Positions 12,428 to 23,752 of a stretch of DNA of 64,000 nt are shown here, in pieces. Numbering within the stretch: the first letter of the stretch is position 1; every line of letters starts with the position of its first letter. Source of the stretch: Strongylocentrotus purpuratus (taxonomy: Eukaryota > Echinodermata > Echinoidea > Camarodonta > Strongylocentrotidae); NCBI RefSeq assembly GCF_000002235.5, contig NW_022145604.1:33618908-33682907 (forward strand). Reading direction: 5' to 3'. Position numbers and translations under genes: made by a program. The notes beneath the pieces were generated by a model that worked only from the letters and a program-made list of their open reading frames with translations, made no database searches and was not told the origin of the DNA.

Positions 12428-13130
12428 CCTGTTTTTCTGGCTTCTATGTATTCTTTGAGCCAGCCCTTTGACGTATGCTTAGATCTTTTAAGTTGCAAAT
12501 TTAGAAATTGCTTTCTTCAGTCAGCAACATAATGCATGATTCACATAGATTAGGGATATGTACCGGTAACCCATAAGATATAAGAACAAATTGCGATAAT
12601 GAAATGAAGTGTGGAAGAGAGGATCTGAGCTAGAAGACTATAAGGAGAATGCAGCCAAGGCTAAGCAGCAGGAACCAGTTTGGGCTTCACTCAAGACACA
12701 ATATAGTTTTTGCAATGAGCTGTTAAATACTGGGTCTTTCCTTGCAGAGTAATAAGGGAGCAAGAGAAAGACCATCACCATGTATACACGTAGCAGAAAC
12801 ACAAAGCAAATAAATTTGAGACATTTTATGATTAATTATGTAGGAAGCCAAATCTAATTTCAAACGTCACTTGTCATCTTTTATGTGATAGATCTACAAT
12901 TATCATAACAGTAATATTTGTAGCCTTAAAAAGAAATTGCAAGAGGAATGTCAATAAATAAAGTCTACACCATTCACAAGATGCTAATTTGCATTTAACA
13001 CCATTCCAACAACTTTCAAATCAACTCCGGCAATTATGTTCTGATTCTATAATACATCTTTGTAAATACATCTTTGTAATGTTTGCAAGTTTCAGAAGAT
13101 GAACCCTGCAAGGCCATCAAAATTACGACA

Positions 13131-13268
13131 AGAGTTCCATATGTACACGTAACCACCACTAAAATTGAAGGAAAAAATATGGGTATGCTGGGTTAGGATT
13201 AGGATGAGAGTGAGGGTAGGCTATACAGCTGTGCATCGATTTTAGTGGGGTTATATATATGGAACTCT
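13131..13268. mobile_element. Short foldback element (MITE-like)
   Basis: The ends agagttccatatgtaca and tatatatggaactct, together with inner blocks accactaaaatt and attttagtgg, form an inverted repeat of about 35 bp per arm. The centre is GGTTAGGATTAGG-like and has no coding capacity. Confidence 0.6.
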
Positions 13269-14295
13269 TTCCGAAATTGCCTGTAGTTGATTTTTTTCCT
13301 TTCTCTTTAGGTAGTTGCAGACGTGTTGTTTTGGTCATTGAGTTTTTTGTCTGTAGTTTTTCTGCTTTTCTCAAAACCATCATTATATCAAGGTAGACTT
13401 CCCCTTTGATAACCAAGTTTCATCAGTGTGTGTAGTGAACATTCCCTCTTTTTCCAATACACTTTCGCAATATAATTAAATAGTTATAGATTAATTGTAA
13501 TGCATCTTTGCAAGTTCATATTTTCATGTTTTCATGATTTGATTTATAACTGTTTTAATGCTAACCCTGATGAAACAGTACTGTAATTATTATGTACCTA
13601 CATGTAATATACACTCACCCATAAACATTATCATATTCAGGAGGATATCCTGCAAATCTATGATCATGGTTCTATTAAACTATACAATTTTCAATTAAAC
13701 CTCCTTTACAGAAAGGGGAAATCAACAAGTGGCACCATTCATGTTTTTTTTTATAACTTATATGTGTAGATAGAAAAAATGCCTCACAAGGCTTTTCAAG
13801 ATGATGTGGTCATTACCTCTTAATAGATTATATGTCAAAGTGGTTACAGTATGAGAGAACCTTTTCCACGTATGTAGGAGGATAGCCTTTAGATATATAT
13901 TTAAAATTGAATTTCCAATCATTCTCTCTGTAGATAAATGTACAGTATATAAAGAATGATATCTAGGGACTTGATAATGACATGTTCGATAATAATCAGT
14001 TTGTGTTCTTAATTAGATGCATTCATTCATTCCTAAAAGAAAGGCTTTGGAGCATACATGAATTTAAAAAAGAAGTCTATCCCACTTTATTTGTTACATG
14101 GAGGTTAAAGAATTGATATGATTTTAATTTTTTTATTAGAGACCTTTTGTAAAACCCTGATAGAATCAATTTTGATTTGTTTACGCGATTGTTGTATTTT
14201 TACCATTCACGCTATCATTTTCTTCTTTTTCTATGCAGGCTGGAAGTAACACACATGTGCAGTGTTTCAGTCGAAAACGAATACCACCCATTCAA
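13269..14295. other. Unassigned AT-rich DNA
   Basis: No supported feature. Confidence 0.4.
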
Positions 14296-14299
14296 AATC

Positions 14300-14782
14300 G
14301 GTTATAGGATCTTGTCCATATGTCCATATTTTTGTATGCATGTGAAACATGGACCATGACAGCAGACATTAAAAGAAGGATACAGGCACTGGAGATGAAA
14401 TGTTTCCGCAAACTCCTCAGTATCTGGTATAGAGATCACATAACCAACGAGGTAGTGAAAATCAGAATTGGAAACACCATAGGGCCGTATGAAGACCTCC
14501 TGACTTCAGTGAAAAGATGCAAAGTAAAGTGGTATGGGTATGTCACATGATCATGTGGACTGGCCAAGACTATTCTACATGGAACAGTACAAGGAGGGAG
14601 ACGAAAAGGCAGGCAGAGGAAACGATGGGAAGACAACATTAACGAGTGACCTTGACTGAAACATCATACTTCGTAAAGCCAAGAACCACGAGGAGTGGAG
14701 GAAGCTGGTAGTATAAATCTTCAGTGGTGCCCCAAGGGTCAGCCAGACTGTGGGATAGGTGAAGGTGAAGGTGAAGGAAGCT
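14300..14782 (+). mobile_element. LINE (non-LTR retrotransposon) 3' fragment, RTE/CR1-like reverse transcriptase C-terminus
   Basis: From 14320 the plus strand reads through a segment typical of the C-terminal part of non-LTR reverse transcriptase polyproteins: FLYACETWTMTAD, KRRIQALEMKCFRKLL, YRDHITNEVV, GPYEDLLTSVKR and KVKWYGYVT. Past a stop at 14548-14550 the same frame continues with GLAKTILHGTVQGGRR and RKRWEDNIN, then meets further stops. The frame before 14320 (YRILSICPY) is shifted relative to the rest. The 3' end carries a short GGTGAA-type direct repeat tail (about 14757-14782), as known for RTE-like LINEs. Only the last few hundred bases are present, which is typical 5' truncation. 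The copy is dead. The exact clade is inference. Confidence 0.85.
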
Positions 14783-16355
14783 AAGAATCAGATAGTTAGA
14801 CATTATATTGGATCATTTATCCTTTCCTTCAAAAGGAATGTTGCTTTATACTGTAGCACATAAACAATGCTTTTTAATTGGCAATATTTCAGTTCAGTAC
14901 GCTTGTTATTAATTTCATCAAACATTAAAATGTAAAAGGGAGAAACACTGTCATTTGAAAATCAAAATGTAAGTCATAAAAATTTCACTGTCTAACTATC
15001 TGAATCTTGTCAGGATCCATGTACGAGTTAGTGCAATTCTTTTCTCTTCACTACAACCGCATTGATTTACTTTAATAGCATGTTACTAGGTACATCAATT
15101 GATGAGAAAAAGCAGCAAAACGCTTTAAATTTGTTGTAGTCTTAAAATTAAAGTTGGAAGTTTCCTAAAAAGGGAATTTTAGAACACTCCTTCAACTGAC
15201 ATGCACGGATGTTATACTTATGAATTTCCATACATTAATGTCTTTGTAATGCATGTTACCAAACAAAAAAAAGTATCATCAACCATTCTTGTCATTTCCT
15301 GTGCAATTATTTTCACATCCTGGCTTAACAGTACATAAACAGTGCTCTTTTATTTTCAATATTTCAGAAAAATGCATTTGCATTATGATACATGCAGGTA
15401 TAGTTGGTCAAGTAAGAATATATTTACAGCATGCTCACTATGAATTGATTAAATCGCCATTGAATCTAAAAGGTATGTTATACCTCATTGTATATTCAGA
15501 AGGAAAAAGTGTGAGGATAGCTTTAAAAAAAAAAAAATCATGAGTATCCATAATGATGTGAATATGTACATGTTTGTTTGTTGCATATGATTCTTCCTTG
15601 GTATCAAAGCTGTAATAATTACATATTTATGATTCAGCATAATACTTTGTTCATTACAAAAAAAATATGTCATAATTTTCCAAAACGGTAGTGTAAAGAA
15701 TAATGTAAGATTGAGGTAAGATTGTTACATATATTCTCTATACGTATCAACTAAATGTAAGTTTTCAAATGAGATACTATTTTGTCCCCAGATGAAATAA
15801 GTAATGGATCTTTTTTGTTAAATGTCAGCAAATGATCTAAATGAACATGTGTTCGGGTATATCAAATCTTGTACATGTAGTTTCTATAGCTAATATAGTT
15901 TGGAGGACTTAAAGATAGAAAAACTGCTGATTGATTAATTACCATTGTTTGTATTGTTGTATTGTTGTATTGTATTTATTTTCCAATCATATTAAAAAAG
16001 ACAAATAACATATGACATAAAACGAAATGAAACATAACAGAATTAAAAAAAAAAAAAAATTACATGTGTATATAGATTGCTTAAAAATGATTGGCTGGAT
16101 TGCCCGTTCAGTGTCATAAAAATATATGACACTGTTCTTCCTGGGGTCCAGGTACAATTAAAAGAAACATTACGTAAATAGAAATTTAAAAATAATGCAC
16201 AAGCTGCTGAGTATAACACTTGCATGTCCTCTTTCGTGTTAACCAATGAAACAAAACAATTAAAAGCAAGAAAAGGCTATACATTTACAATTGCTGAGAT
16301 TTGCGGATAATTAACCCGCTATGCGCGAATCAGTAAGAGGAACGACTGCAAGAAA
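14783..16355. other. Unassigned AT-rich DNA
   Basis: No gene or element is supported. Short A runs occur at about 15528 and 16046. Confidence 0.4.
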
Positions 16356-16400
16356 GAGAGATAGAGAGAGAGAGAGAGAGAGAAAGGGAGAAAGAGAAAT
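16356..16400. repeat. (GA)n microsatellite
   Basis: A GA dinucleotide run at about 16360-16383 within a purine-rich patch. Confidence 0.9.
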
Positions 16401-16517
16401 GGAGAAGAACTCTCTTGCAAAGCGTGTGGAAGGCACATGTAACGCCTGGCGCGTCCGGGGAAAGAAATCAAAGCAATTGTATAGGTGAATGAACAAGTAC
16501 AAAATATGCTACCTTAA

Positions 16518-16844
16518 GCTATGGTCACAAATCAGAGCAGCGACCGACCGATCAGTAGCCTGCTCGGTCGCTGCTGGAATTAAGCATCGCCCAGCAATTA
16601 GGTCGGTGCCTGGGCGGCGACCGCCCAGGCACCGAGCGTATTTTGGGCGGCGAGTGAAAAATGAGCAGGCGCCGCCCAAATTTTAACTCCGCGCTAAAAC
16701 TTCAGCGGCGACCGAGCGATGCCCTAAAAACGAGCGGTGCCTGGGCGGCCGCCGCTCGGTGGCCGGGCAGCCGCCGGGCAGAATTTGTTAATAACTCGCC
16801 GCTCGGCCGCCGAGCAGCCTACTTTTGGGTAATGTGACCATAGC
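16518..16844. mobile_element. GC-rich MITE with GCTATGGTCACA ends
   Basis: A perfect 12-bp terminal inverted repeat, gctatggtcaca (16518-16529) and tgtgaccatagc (16833-16844), bounds 327 bp. The interior is very GC-rich and built of permuted words such as gcctgggcggcgaccgccc, gccgccgagcagcc and cggtcgctgc, themselves inverted many times. The sequence on both sides is AT-rich. No target duplication could be fixed, so the superfamily is open. Confidence 0.75.
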
Positions 16845-18078
16845 ATTATTCACGGATCCCGGACGCGCCCAGCATAACACCATGTAATTCCAAACCCCAC
16901 GCGAGAGACCCGCCCACTGTGTTGTCTAATTCTCTATCCGACAATCGATCCTCAACTATAAACGTCAATAAACGATTTTCCCTATGAGGCCAAAATTTAT
17001 ACACACGCCATCATCAAACGCTAATTAAAAATGCCATACGCACACCTGACAACAAACTATCGCACCCCAATAGAAGGTACGCAGTGCTTGTTGCCAGCCG
17101 GGACAAGTTAAAAAGCTTATCCCAGCTAGCAACGCAAATGAATGCAATTCGCATTCCGACCATTGTGATGCGGCCGCTCGCTATCAGGTGATTACAGCAA
17201 GTAAAGGGACATTTAGTAGATGCCAAGAAAGTATTTCCAAAGCAATTACATTTCTCTTATCCTGTAATGTATTTTTTGCGTCAATAAAAGCAAATGTGAG
17301 GGTTGTCCACATAACATCACAACTACAGAACAGTTTAATTGAAATTAACATACATATTATTACATGTATATATGTGTATTATGGAATAACTTAGAATATT
17401 TCATAATTTGTTATTATTATCCAGTTCATTACATTTTTACCAATGTATTTCTTCAATATTTCTACTTTTCCTCAGAGCATATGCTGTGAACTAATGGATA
17501 TTCCTTGTCAGTTCCATCATGTTATGTCAATGGGCTTGCACTGTATGCGTGTACATGTCCTTTTTGCAATGTACATGTGCTACGAAAATGTCAACAATAT
17601 TGTTTGAGATATAAAATATAGAGTTAACAAGTGAATTATTCATACTCCTTGTAAATGTGATTTTTGGGGATGCATTTTTTTGTAACTTAAGAATGAAAGG
17701 TTGACTGGGTGAATTAGGGCCCTTTTAGAAATAAATGTACATGTAGTTGTAACGTTTTCAAATGGATGAAAGTTTTATGGTGTAATTGTTGAAATCAAGA
17801 ATTTTAAATTCTGTTTTCATGTTCTCACAATAGTTGTGTTAAAATTACAATAAGAAAGTTAAAACTTGTAAAAATATGCCACCTTGAAAATGGACTAGAC
17901 TGAATAATTTTGAATTTGTAATATCTATGACAATTATCAACTGCTTCAAATTATGAACCACAGCATTAAGGGTGGTTTGCAGTGGAACTTACATGATTTG
18001 CATATTTAATATCAAAATTTAAACTGTAAGCTAACTTTGGCAGACAACACCGAATTCATTGAAAACTTTACTGTGAAT
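16845..18078. other. Unassigned DNA
   Basis: No supported gene. Small open frames lack any recognisable domain. Confidence 0.4.
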
Positions 18079-18606
18079 AGATGAAGATGATGATGATAAT
18101 AGTGACGATGTTGGTGGTGATGATGATGATGGGGATAATGATGGTAGTAGTGGGGATAATGATGGTAGTAGTGACGACGACGATGATGATGGTGGTGATG
18201 ATGGTATAGTAATGCTGATGGTGGTGGTAATGGTGGTAGTAGTGATGATGATGATAATGATGGTAGTAATGATGGTGGTGATGATGGTGATAATGAAAGT
18301 TGTAATGCTGGTGGTGATGATTGTAGTAGTGATGATGATGGTGATGATGATGGTAGTAGTGGTGATGATGATGGTAGTAGTGGTGATGATGATGGTAGTA
18401 GTGACGACGATGATGATGGTAGTGATGATAGTATAGTAGTGATGATGGTGGTAGTAGTGATGATAATGATGGTAGTAATGATGGTGGTGATAATGATGAT
18501 AGTGATCGTAGTAGTGGTGATGATGATGGTAGTAGTGATGATGGTGGTGGTGAAAATGATGGTAGTAGTGATGATGATGGCACCAAGGGTGATGGTGATG
18601 ATACAT
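18079..18606. repeat. Degenerate GAT/GGT/AGT trinucleotide array
   Basis: About 530 bp of gatgatgatggtagtagtg-type sequence with a loose higher unit of around 18-36 bp. Long open frames exist on both strands (up to 226 codons on the minus strand) only because the repeat lacks stops. They encode runs of His, Thr/Ile or Ser/Pro and are not genes. Confidence 0.9.
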
Positions 18607-18840
18607 GTATAATAATGATATTTATACAATAATATTAAAGCATGTACTAATAATATCCCACTCCTTAAAGCAATTTCCTTTATCAAAAACAAGTAAACTT
18701 ATACCTTTTAATGTGCATTTTAAATTCAAATGTTTTGTATGACTAAATCGAAATAAGTACATGTAACTACAGAAAAAAATAAACCTTGTCGTGCAATTCA
18801 ACAGGGAGAGTCATCATTGTCATCACCAATGTCATCATCA

Positions 18841-18903
18841 CCCCTCCCCCTCTTCTCTCTCTCTCTCTCCCTCCTCCTCTCTCTCTCTCTCTCTCTCTCT
18901 CCC
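18841..18903. repeat. (CT)n microsatellite
   Basis: CT runs broken by CC, with the longest stretch at about 18878-18901. Confidence 0.9.
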
Positions 18904-19712
18904 AAGGCGGTATAAATCACATGAAGATAAATGTTTGTCACATTTTAACAATAAGTTGATCGGCATTGATGACCAAATAATAATCACCATAGTTGTTCAA
19001 GCAATCAATGTACGAGAAATTTTGTGAAAAATAGCTTAATATTCAGGTGGCTTAGCTCTTATCGTGCCAAGAACACTGTTCTGTGCATGCGCTGGCGTGC
19101 CACGCACACATAATCGGGTTTCTGTTGACTTGCCATGGACACATAAACTCTCATCCGCTCGCGTGCCACGGACACATTTTCGTGCATAAGTACACAAGCT
19201 AATTGTTTATGCCTATTGTGCGATGCGCATTGCGTGCACGCATGAATGCTTACTGTATTTGTGGAGGGGGTTTATTGTTGTTTTGATTTTGCGTGCTTCA
19301 CGTATACCGTTACATTGGATTTTCCTGAGAAAATTGCGATATTTTATCATCAAATTAGTCAGTTTTGATCATGGCCCCTCAGATTGTGTGCGGGAAATGA
19401 GACAACGGATTGGTTTGACAACTCACTGATAGTGCTTATTTACTTTACCAAAATTACAGATTCATGAAATGATATTGGTATCAACAGAAAGAGAGTTAAA
19501 TTTCCTACAACTTTAACGTACAATTCTTTTTTATACAATATACAGATGAGATGTTATAGTGGATCAAACATAGTAACAATTTAAACTACACGCACTTGAA
19601 CCAACCCTAAATTAACTTAGCACACAGGAGATTAGTAGCGGGCACAATAGGGATTAGCACTGTGGCACTGGGTGAATTGCATAGGGGCAGCTTAAGAGTT
19701 AGTGAAATTACC
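18904..19712. other. Unassigned DNA
   Basis: Contains short repeats of the type gcgtgccac(g)gacaca near 19090-19180. No gene is supported. Confidence 0.4.
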
Positions 19713-20525
19713 GTTACTTGCCAGATCAAAAGCACCATTTTTGGTATAGTGCTTCCTTAGGACCTACTGAACGATAGTAGGGTAGGAGCCTCGGCAAAAA
19801 TATCATTTAAGGGTGTGGGCGGGGGCGTCGCCTCGTAGACCACATAAAATTCATAAGGTATTATAACATTGAGATTTGTAGTACAGTCATCCTTTTTGGT
19901 ACAGGGCTTCATTAGGACCTGCTGAATCAGTGGTGGATCCAGGGAGTGGGGCCCGGGGAGCCCGAACCCCCCCTACCCCTTGGGGTGAAAATTTTTAAAT
20001 TTTCGACACTCCATCCCCCCCCCCCCCCACACTGAGCGAATTTTCGGCCGGCGCGATTTTCTAATTTTGGGGAGCAAAACAAATTTAAAAAATAGTGCTC
20101 ACTACCCCCCCCCCCCCCCCGGATCCGCGCCTGTGCTGAATGATGGTAGGGTAGAAGCCCCCGGCATAATTATTCATATATGTGCGATTGGGGGCCCCAT
20201 GGGTTTCACAAAAACCCAATGTTATATTATCTTATAAAATATTTGGGGGCTACGAGGCGACGCCCCCACCCACACCCTTATATGATATTTTTGCCGGGGC
20301 TCCTTCCCTAATATAGTTCAGAAGGTCCTAAGGGAGCCCTGTACCAAAAACGGCATTTGTACAGCAACAAATCAATGTTGTAAAATTATTTGGGGGCTCC
20401 AAAAAGACGCTCCCGCCCCCACACCCTTTAATCGATTTTGCTGCCGGGGGCTCTTAGCCTAATATCGTTTAGTAAGTCCTAACGAAGCCCTGTACCAAAA
20501 ATTGTGCTTTTATCCAGCAAATAAC
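19713..20525. mobile_element. Foldback element with tandem subunits in each arm
   Basis: The left end (gttacttgccagatcaaaag...) and the right end (...cttttatccagcaaataac) are inverted repeats. Pairing continues through tttttggta, the cttaggacctactgaacgat region and the G/C-rich block gggtgtgggcgggggcgtc. Each arm holds two related subunits, so tttttggtaca-gggcttc text recurs at about 19741, 19895, 20336 and 20493 in mirrored orientation. A separate hAT-like MITE (19928-20133) sits in the middle. Without it the element is about 600 bp. Confidence 0.75.
19928..20133. mobile_element. hAT-like MITE with poly-C core, inserted in a foldback element
   Basis: The ends are cagtggtggatccagg and ccggatccgcgcctg. 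It is flanked by a perfect 8-bp duplication, tgctgaat (19920-19927 and 20134-20141). The empty site survives in the same host element at about 19761 (gacctactgaacgatagtag), which shows what was there before insertion. The interior has two C runs of 14-16 and no coding capacity. Confidence 0.88.
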
Positions 20526-21250
20526 GATAATCGATAAATTTGACTATATTCGGGTATAGCGGCGACTAAACAGCTTTGTAAAAACTTCTTCCTTTCATTT
20601 TGTTGTTGTCTTTTCTTGTTCTTTCTTTTCTACACTTTACAATGAATATGTCAAATAACGCTTCATATAGTAAATGAGCCTGAAGAAAGAGACTATGAGC
20701 CACTTGCGTAGTTCAATTTCTTTATTTGCGTCGATTGCAAAAGAGTCAATAGAGGGCTTTTTCCACTTTAAACAACGGTACGTAGTCTCATAATTCTGTC
20801 GCTGTAAAATTGGAAGTAAAATATCCGAAGTAACTGAGACAAACCCCTATTTTTTTTCTTCAAATTTATCTTTAATTTTGTTTTGCAGATGAAAAATTTC
20901 GGGATGGGTCGCATATCATGATTGTTGAATAATAACAACACTCTCTATCATGATATTTCAAAGTGCATGTGTATTTACGTTTTTAATACCAATGGTTTAA
21001 AAAAAGGGTACTTTTCCGCCTTTTCTTGTTAGTGTCATAAACTTATCAATTGGCTTCATTTAAAAGAATTTTTTAACAGTTTTGTTTGTTGCATGATGCC
21101 TAATCTGCAAATTATTCATCAGGATAATCTTCCATTTAAAGAAAATATTTGTTCTTCTTGTTTTGACATTTGATCGATGGTCGTCTAATCGGACATATAC
21201 AAAAGGAGCGGGGGTTCATTAATTTTTATTAATAACATCAGCTAAAACGG
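20526..21250. other. Unassigned DNA
   Basis: No supported gene or named repeat. Confidence 0.4.
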
Positions 21251-21261
21251 CCTATAGGGCT

Positions 21262-22215
21262 TAACTGCAGAATTATCCACCATCCATGATAATGAATTAG
21301 GGTTAGGATTAGGGTCAGTGACAGGGGCTGGGTTAGAAGTAGGGTTAAGCTAGGATTGGGGTAAGGTTAAGTGTTATGACAAGGGTTAGGGGTATGACTA
21401 GGGTTAGGGCAATTTTAGGACTACGGTTGAGGTTACAATTAGTGTTGCTCTGTTCAACCCATGCAGCTCATTTTGGATTACCTAGAAATCCTTTTTTTAA
21501 GCAGGTTAAATTTAAGATTAAATAATTTGAAAATATTAATACATTGAGGATTGCCGTCTTTATCCAATTTTGTTTCCCTGATTATCAAAATTAACTATTT
21601 TTCAATCAAAATGCAATTGTTGATGAAAAATTCAAAAAAATATCCATACTGCCCCCCCCCCCCGTAACACGCATCCAACACAAATTATCCCCCCTTCTGA
21701 ATATGATCGCCGTAAAGTCGATCGATCGACACAAATAAGGAAGTGGCGGGTAGCATTTTATTTAAAACATCAGGCAAACTGCAGAATAATCCACCATCAA
21801 TAATAATGATTTTAGGGTTGAGGTTATGGTCAGGGAGAGGGTTGTTACTGGGGTGAGGTTCAGGGTTTAGAGTTAGGGTTAGGACAAGGGTTAGGACTAG
21901 GGTAAGGTTACGGGTTAGATCTAGGGTTAAGGATTATATCTAGGTTTAGGACTAGGGTTAATGTTACAATTAGTGTTACAAATTGGTTTACGTTCAACCC
22001 GTTCAGCTCGTTTCGGATGATTTATAAATTCAGTTTTTAAATAGGTTCAGCAAGGATGAATTAATTTGCAAATAGTAATCAATGAAGATTGACCGATCTT
22101 GTTTCCCCGATTATCAAAATTAACCATCTTTAATTAAATCTATCATCTTTACTTAAATCTAATTGCAACTTTTAATAAAAAAAGCATACCCACCGTGCCC
22201 CCCGTTAATACACAT
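21262..22215. repeat. Two direct copies of a ~515-bp unit containing degenerate TTAGGG-like repeats
   Basis: Copy 1 (about 21262-21690) and copy 2 (about 21777-22215) share, in order: ctgcagaat(t/a)atccaccat, a block of degenerate ttagggttagg-like words, gttcaaccc...cagctc, gattatcaaaattaac, and a C run leading to acacgcatccaa / acacatccaag. The G-rich words resemble telomere repeats but are too irregular to be a telomere. Confidence 0.75.
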
Positions 22216-22260
22216 CCAAGCCCATCCAAGCTCATCCAAGACACATAAACGGACACCAAT

Positions 22261-22275
22261 CCCCCCCCCCCCCCG
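22261..22275. repeat. Poly-C tract
   Basis: A run of 14 C at the end of the second copy of the neighbouring duplication. Confidence 0.9.
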
Positions 22276-22286
22276 AGGCCAACTAG

Positions 22287-22832
22287 CTATAATGACCATT
22301 ATTCATAAAGACCGCTATTTATTAGGACCATTATTATAAGAACCGCTATTTATAATTTGAGAAAAGGGTAATTATTCATAAGGATAGCTAATCTTAATCG
22401 AAGAGTGTCGATATTTATCATTTGAGAAGAGAGTAGCTATTCATAAAACAGAATGAAGGTCGCTCTTTATAATGCGGAATGGGGGTCGCTATTCATAAAA
22501 AAAAATGAATAAGCAACAAAATGACAAGAGAGTTAATTGTTGGCTAGGAGCACCCCTATGGCTGTGGCGTATTTATTATGGAAAGCAACGCTTTTTTCGG
22601 ATTATGAATATCGACCCTCTTCTCATATTATGAATAGCGACCCTCATTCTGCATTAATTATAAATAGTGCCCCTAAATTTATCTTATGAATAGCGGTCCT
22701 AGTGACCCCCAATATAAATTATGAAAAGCAACCCTCATCTCACATTATGAATAACGGTCCTCATGCTTTTATCAATAGTTACCGCCTTCGTGTTTTATAT
22801 ATGCAGTTCGACGTTATGAATAGCGAGATTAC
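22287..22832. repeat. Foldback array of GGTCGCTATTCATAA-type words
   Basis: The left part (about 22287-22505) repeats (g)ggtcgctattcataa and gaccattattcataa in one direction. The right part (about 22600-22832) carries ttatgaatagcgaccct repeatedly in the opposite direction. The roughly 90-bp centre lacks the words. This is a foldback architecture with sub-repeated arms. Confidence 0.65.
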
Positions 22833-23172
22833 CCCCACACCCTCTGGTGTTGAAGATTGGAGGCCTAACCAAATATTGAAAGGGGAAAAGACGGGGGAAA
22901 GGGAAAAATCAGAAAATCAAGGAAGATAAGAAGTGGAAGAGAAAGTAAAAAGGAGATGATACGACACCCTACGGGCCCCGTCCGACGCCCTGCAACTCAC
23001 TCCTACACCCCAAATTCTCACTTTTGCTATGCTACATCATCGCATGCCCTCATTACAACATACAGAGCCACAAACTGACTTATACACACAATCGCTTTCC
23101 CTCTGTCGTCTTACTTCCATCATTATTCTTCTTCTCCATGTCTTCACAGTTCATCTGTTCCATTCTTCTCCA

Positions 23173-23174
23173 CC

Positions 23175-23213
<39 letters not shown>

Positions 23214-23245
23214 GCATTTCTTCCTTCTTCTTTTTTTTCTAACTT
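23173..23245. repeat. (CT)n microsatellite
   Basis: About 15 or more CT dinucleotides at 23180-23212 followed by a T/C-rich tract. Confidence 0.95.
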
Positions 23246-23665
23246 AACCCTCTCTCTTTAAATTGTTCTCTCCCTGACACTTTCTCTCTCTTTCAGTATT
23301 GTTCAATTATGTTTCTATGATAGATCCTCATATATTGTGTGTGACTGTCATGAATTACATTATAGAATATGAATAGGCAATAAATTTGCATTTTAATATG
23401 GTTCAAAATCAAACAAATCTTCAGTATCTACTTGTCACACACTCAATTAATCAGTCTCGATTTCTATTTAAAATATGAATATTCCTCACTTAACAATAAT
23501 TATAAAAAATAATACTAATGACGAATCTATTCTATTTTTATCATCAATTTGTTTGCAAGTATGGAATAAGTAATAAGTTGTCACCTATTGTACTGTGTAT
23601 TATTTGTACTTGTCTATATTAAGTTTTGTTGAGAGGCTTTTTAAAACTGAGCTTGTAAAACTAAT

Positions 23666-23672
23666 TCTACTA

Positions 23673-23709
<37 letters not shown>

Positions 23710-23752
23710 CCACTACTACTACTACTACTACTATTACTACTACTACTACAGT
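23666..23752. repeat. (TAC)n microsatellite
   Basis: TAC/CTA triplets for about 85 bp with a few breaks. It reads as Leu, Thr or Ser runs in open frames. Confidence 0.95.

Noticed and set aside
12604-12750. Open stretch of about 52 codons ending in taa with a protein-like composition (KENAAKAKQQEPVWASLK)
   Set aside because: There is no start codon, no convincing splice sites on both sides and no similarity I can name; it is too short to call an exon.
18012-18692. 226-codon minus-strand open frame and its overlapping 191- and 172-codon frames
   Set aside because: They are translations of a trinucleotide repeat (His, Thr/Ile or Ser/Pro runs) on all frames, with no non-repeat protein sequence.
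21300-21420. True telomere or telomere fusion
   Set aside because: The TTAGGG-like words are irregular and the block is part of a duplicated unit with unrelated sequence.
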